Assembly (NCBI GenBank): GCA_017391545.1
Contig: JAFOYD010000057.1
Location: 1 to 16,774, forward strand
DNA length: 16,774 nucleotides
Direction: 5' to 3'
DNA from: Lachnospiraceae bacterium
Lineage (GTDB): Bacteria > Bacillota > Clostridia > Lachnospirales > Lachnospiraceae
Part shown: positions 14,829 to 16,774 of the stretch, piece after piece
Layout: the number at the start of each line of letters is the position of its first letter
Position numbering within the stretch: the first letter of the stretch is position 1
Made by a program: the position numbers and the translations under genes
The notes under the pieces: model-generated
What the model was told of the DNA's origin: nothing
Databases searched by the model: none
Seen by the model: the letters and a program-made list of their open reading frames with translations, nothing else

Positions 14829-15686
14829 ATGAATCAAAAGAGTGTTAGTGGCGGACTTGGAATCAATGGCCGCAGAACAGTATCCTATATCGTTTTGGCA
14901 ATCGTATCATTTTTATGCCTGTTCTGGTTCTATGTGTTGTTTATCAACTGTACCAGATCACATTCAGAGCTGACAAAAGGATTTACCATATTACCAAGCA
15001 CACATGCGCTTGAGAATCTTTACAATATTTTTCATGGTTCTCTCCCTGTTATACAGGGTATGATCAACTCCCTGATCATTGCTGCATCCTGTGCTGTACT
15101 GACAACGTACTTCTCTGCAATGACAGCGTATGCGATTCATGCATATGATTTCAAGTTAAAGAAATTCATGTTCACATTTATTCTGTTGATTATGACGATT
15201 CCGACACAGTGTAATGCATTAGGTTTCATTAAGTTGGTCGATAGAATGGGTATGGACGATACATTCTGGCCATTGATTATTCCATCAATTGCTGCACCTG
15301 TAACATTTTTCTATATCAAGCAGTACATGGATAGTGCGTTACCATTATCCTTGGTAGAGGCTGCAAGAATTGATGGTTCCGGAGAATTCCGTACCTTTAA
15401 CAGCATCGTTCTGCCGCTTTTGAAACCGGCGATTGCTGTACAGGCAATCTTCTCATTCGTAGGAAGCTGGAATAATTACTTCACACCGGCATTGATCTTA
15501 CATACGAACGAGAAGAAGACATTACCGATTCTTCTGGCCCAGTTAAGAGGTGCAGATTTCCTGAAGTTTGATATGGGACAGGTTTACATGATGATTGCAT
15601 TTTCAATATTCCCGGTTATTCTGGTATATCTGCTTCTTTCGAAGCACATCGTACAGGGTGTGGCACTTGGCGGCGTAAAGGGTTAA
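14829..15686 (+). CDS. ABC sugar importer permease (MalG-type)
   Basis: This 285-residue protein has about six membrane helices (first at VSYIVLAIVSFLCLFWFYVLF). The EAA loop EAARIDGSGEFRTF continues into NSIVLPLLKP (about residues 178-201). AGGAGGT (14814-14820) sits 8 bases before the ATG, 27 bases after the previous stop. It is the second half of the CUT1 channel. No ATP-binding subunit follows in the operon, so it probably uses a shared MsmK/UgpC-type ATPase encoded elsewhere, as is usual for Firmicute CUT1 systems. Confidence 0.93.
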   Translation: MNQKSVSGGLGINGRRTVSYIVLAIVSFLCLFWFYVLFINCTRSHSELTKGFTILPSTHALENLYNIFHGSLPVIQGMINSLIIAASCAVLTTYFSAMTAYAIHAYDFKLKKFMFTFILLIMTIPTQCNALGFIKLVDRMGMDDTFWPLIIPSIAAPVTFFYIKQYMDSALPLSLVEAARIDGSGEFRTFNSIVLPLLKPAIAVQAIFSFVGSWNNYFTPALILHTNEKKTLPILLAQLRGADFLKFDMGQVYMMIAFSIFPVILVYLLLSKHIVQGVALGGVKG

Positions 15687-15715
15687 TAATCGGTTCAGGG
15701 ATTGGAGGAAATATT

Positions 15716-15943
15716 GTGGAAAGGAAAATGACGATTGCGCTGAAATCCACAGACGAAGTAAAACAGTTTGTGAATGATGCCATGACATTGGACGATGAGC
15801 TGGATCTGATTTCTGGCAAATACGTGGTAGATGCCAAATCAATCCTGGGAATTTACAGTTTGAATTTGTCCAAACCGCTGGAGCTTGTTGCACGCGGTAA
15901 CTGTGGAGAAGAACTTGCAGTTCTGGACAAATATCTTATTTAA
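15716..15943 (+). CDS. HPr-like protein lacking the phosphocarrier histidine
   Basis: The protein has 75 residues and starts at GTG 15716, 7 bases after GGAGG (15704-15708); the later ATG 15728 is too far from that site. Residues ~29-57 (LDLISGKYVVDAKSILGIYSLNLSKPLEL) match the HPr fold around its regulatory serine: the equivalent of Ser46 is Ser42 in AKSILG. The N-terminal GxHARPA loop with catalytic His15 is absent, replaced by LKSTDEVKQFVNDA. It therefore cannot act as a PTS phosphate carrier. It may act like Bacillus Crh, which also lacks His15 and serves CcpA-linked catabolite control after serine phosphorylation. That role is inference; similar His-less HPr proteins are common in clostridia. 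It is the last gene of the importer operon, 29 bases after the permease stop. Confidence 0.82.
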   Translation: MERKMTIALKSTDEVKQFVNDAMTLDDELDLISGKYVVDAKSILGIYSLNLSKPLELVARGNCGEELAVLDKYLI

Positions 15944-15979
15944 GCAAACCTCTCTAATTTGTAATACACTATTGAGAAG

Positions 15980-16013
15980 ATGTCTCGGAGCTTCGGCTGT
16001 TGGGGCATTTTTT
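15980..16013 (+). terminator. Intrinsic terminator of the importer operon
   Basis: ATGTCTCGGAGC (15980-15991) pairs with GCTGTTGGGGCAT (15996-16008) around a TTCG tetraloop closed by C-G, with several G-T pairs and one bulged G. T-tract 16008-16013. It lies 37 bases after the HPr-like stop codon. Confidence 0.82.
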
Positions 16014-16030
16014 CGTTTTGAATCAATACA

Positions 16031-16072
16031 AGATTTTGATATGTTCAGCGTGAAAAATTCGTAAAAATTCGT
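16031..16072 (+). promoter_or_regulatory. Possible degenerate second operator plus tandem 10-mer
   Basis: AGATTTTGATAT (16031-16042) resembles the first half-site of the shared operator. A TGA 20 bases later (16051) starts a poor second half-site. It overlaps two perfect tandem copies of AAAAATTCGT (16053-16062 and 16063-16072), spaced one helical turn apart. It sits about 120 bp upstream of operator D. In an AT-rich spacer this could be chance. The rest of the 15944-16253 gap holds the terminator, operator D and a ribosome binding site; no gene was seen. Confidence 0.3.
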
Positions 16073-16147
16073 CTATTGGTAAATTAAACAAGAAAAAATG
16101 CTTTAATTAGGTACAATTCACGTATTTTGCATCAATGCACAATAAAT

Positions 16148-16209
16148 GACATGAATTTGATATTTTTGCAATTGAAATGATATTTTTTATAGTGCATTTC
16201 CGATAGCAT
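16148..16209 (+). promoter_or_regulatory. Operator D and -10 box of the Ig-domain protein gene
   Basis: This copy of the shared element has half-sites at 16152 (TGAATTTGATA) and 16173 (TGAAATGATAT), 21 bp apart. It shares 25 of its first 28 bases with operator C. A -10-like TAGCAT (16204-16209) is 31 bp after the second half-site start, the same distance as at C. No good -35 is present. The predicted leader is about 40 bases. This puts the surface protein gene under the same inferred AraC control as the importer and phosphorylases. Confidence 0.62.
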
Positions 16210-16253
16210 TAGTGAGGTAACATAAACTATTAATGATATAAGGAGGAACAAGA

Positions 16254-16774
16254 GTGAGAAGCAGATTAAAGCTGATGCTGATGGCTATGATGGTAATGCT
16301 TCTGTCAGTGGTACAGATTAATGTTAATGCTGCAGAAGAGAACAAGATCGTCATTAGCACAGACAAGGCAACGATGAACGTAGGCGATGAGATGAAGCTT
16401 ACGGTCACAGGAACCGGTAAGACGCCGACATGGGTGTCATTTAATGAGAAAGTTGTAGAGGTAGACCAGACTGGAACGGTGACTGCATTAAAGGCAGGAA
16501 CTGCAAAGGTTCAGGCACGCGTTGGAGGTACATATCTTAGTTGTACAGTAAAGGTAGTAAACGCTTCCATCAATCTTAACAAGAAAAGCGCTACAATCTA
16601 TTGTGGTGGAACATCAACAAACACAGTTGAGCTAAAGGCAACTACAAGCGGTGCGACAAAGAACGCACAGGATGTGGTATGGAATTCCAGTGATTCTACA
16701 GTAGCATCTGTTGAAAAAGTTACCGAAAAAAATTGTAAAGTGAAAGCAATAGTGACAGGAAAGTCAGCCGGAAC
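16254..16774 (+). CDS. Secreted protein with bacterial Ig-like (BIG2) repeats (3' partial)
   Basis: The frame opens at GTG 16254, 7 bases after AAGGAGG (16240-16246), and stays open to the window end (173 codons). A signal peptide (MRSRLKLMLMAMMVMLLSVV...) has a likely cleavage after VNA near residue 26. Two Ig-like modules follow. The first has the BIG2 pattern: NVGDEMKLTVTGTGK, TWVSFNEKVVEVDQTGTVTALKAGTAKVQARVGG. The second, starting at ASINLNKKSATIYCGG, has WNSSDSTVASVE and is cut by the edge. Such modules are usually spacers or carbohydrate-adhesive parts of large exported enzymes or surface proteins. The catalytic or anchoring part would lie to the right. From its operator and neighbours a cell-surface polysaccharide-degrading or binding protein is plausible, but no such domain is visible here. 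Confidence 0.85.
   Translation, partial: MRSRLKLMLMAMMVMLLSVVQINVNAAEENKIVISTDKATMNVGDEMKLTVTGTGKTPTWVSFNEKVVEVDQTGTVTALKAGTAKVQARVGGTYLSCTVKVVNASINLNKKSATIYCGGTSTNTVELKATTSGATKNAQDVVWNSSDSTVASVEKVTEKNCKVKAIVTGKSAG

Overview
The window looks like a chromosomal piece of a motile, gut-type Lachnospiraceae bacterium (Roseburia/Agathobacter/Butyrivibrio-like). This is inferred from moderately low GC, strong AAGGAGG ribosome binding sites, GH94 phosphorylases, a Lachnospiraceae-style AraC regulator, a chemoreceptor and an HPr-like protein of clostridial type. No rRNA, tRNA, CRISPR, insertion sequence or phage gene was seen.

Layout, left to right. (1) Bases 2-3824: two diguanylate cyclases. One is membrane-bound with an extracytoplasmic solute-binding sensor (its 5' end is cut by the window). 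The other is cytosolic, with a LacI/PurR-type sugar-binding domain but no HTH. A 133-bp palindromic repeat lies between them. (2) Bases 3981-9176: two consecutive GH94 glycoside phosphorylases. The first resembles laminaribiose (beta-1,3) phosphorylase; the second belongs to the cellobiose/chitobiose phosphorylase side of the family. They end at a bidirectional terminator. (3) Bases 9226-12011: an AraC-family regulator (minus strand) divergent from a methyl-accepting chemotaxis protein. (4) Bases 12284-15943: an ABC sugar importer operon (lipoprotein binding protein, two permeases, no ATPase) ending in a small HPr-like protein that lacks the phosphorylatable histidine. A structured intergenic element sits between the binding protein and the first permease. 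(5) From 16254 to the right edge: the N-terminal part of a secreted protein with bacterial Ig-like (BIG2) repeats.

The most useful observation is a shared cis-element. Near-identical AT-rich direct repeats, two half-sites 20-21 bp apart, lie upstream of the GH94 operon (3872), in the araC/MCP divergent region (10021), upstream of the binding-protein operon (12152) and upstream of the Ig-domain gene (16148). At three of these a -10-like hexamer follows 31-32 bp after the second half-site with no good -35, as expected for an AraC-activated promoter. This ties capture (surface protein), chemotaxis, uptake and phosphorolysis into one putative regulon.

The working model is an oligosaccharide regulon, probably for beta-glucan fragments with mixed beta-1,3/beta-1,4 linkages. 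Oligosaccharides enter through the ABC importer and are split by phosphate into glucose-1-phosphate plus a shorter sugar. The adjacent cyclases may couple sugar sensing to cyclic-di-GMP. Substrate assignments are inference from remembered family resemblance, not from a database search.
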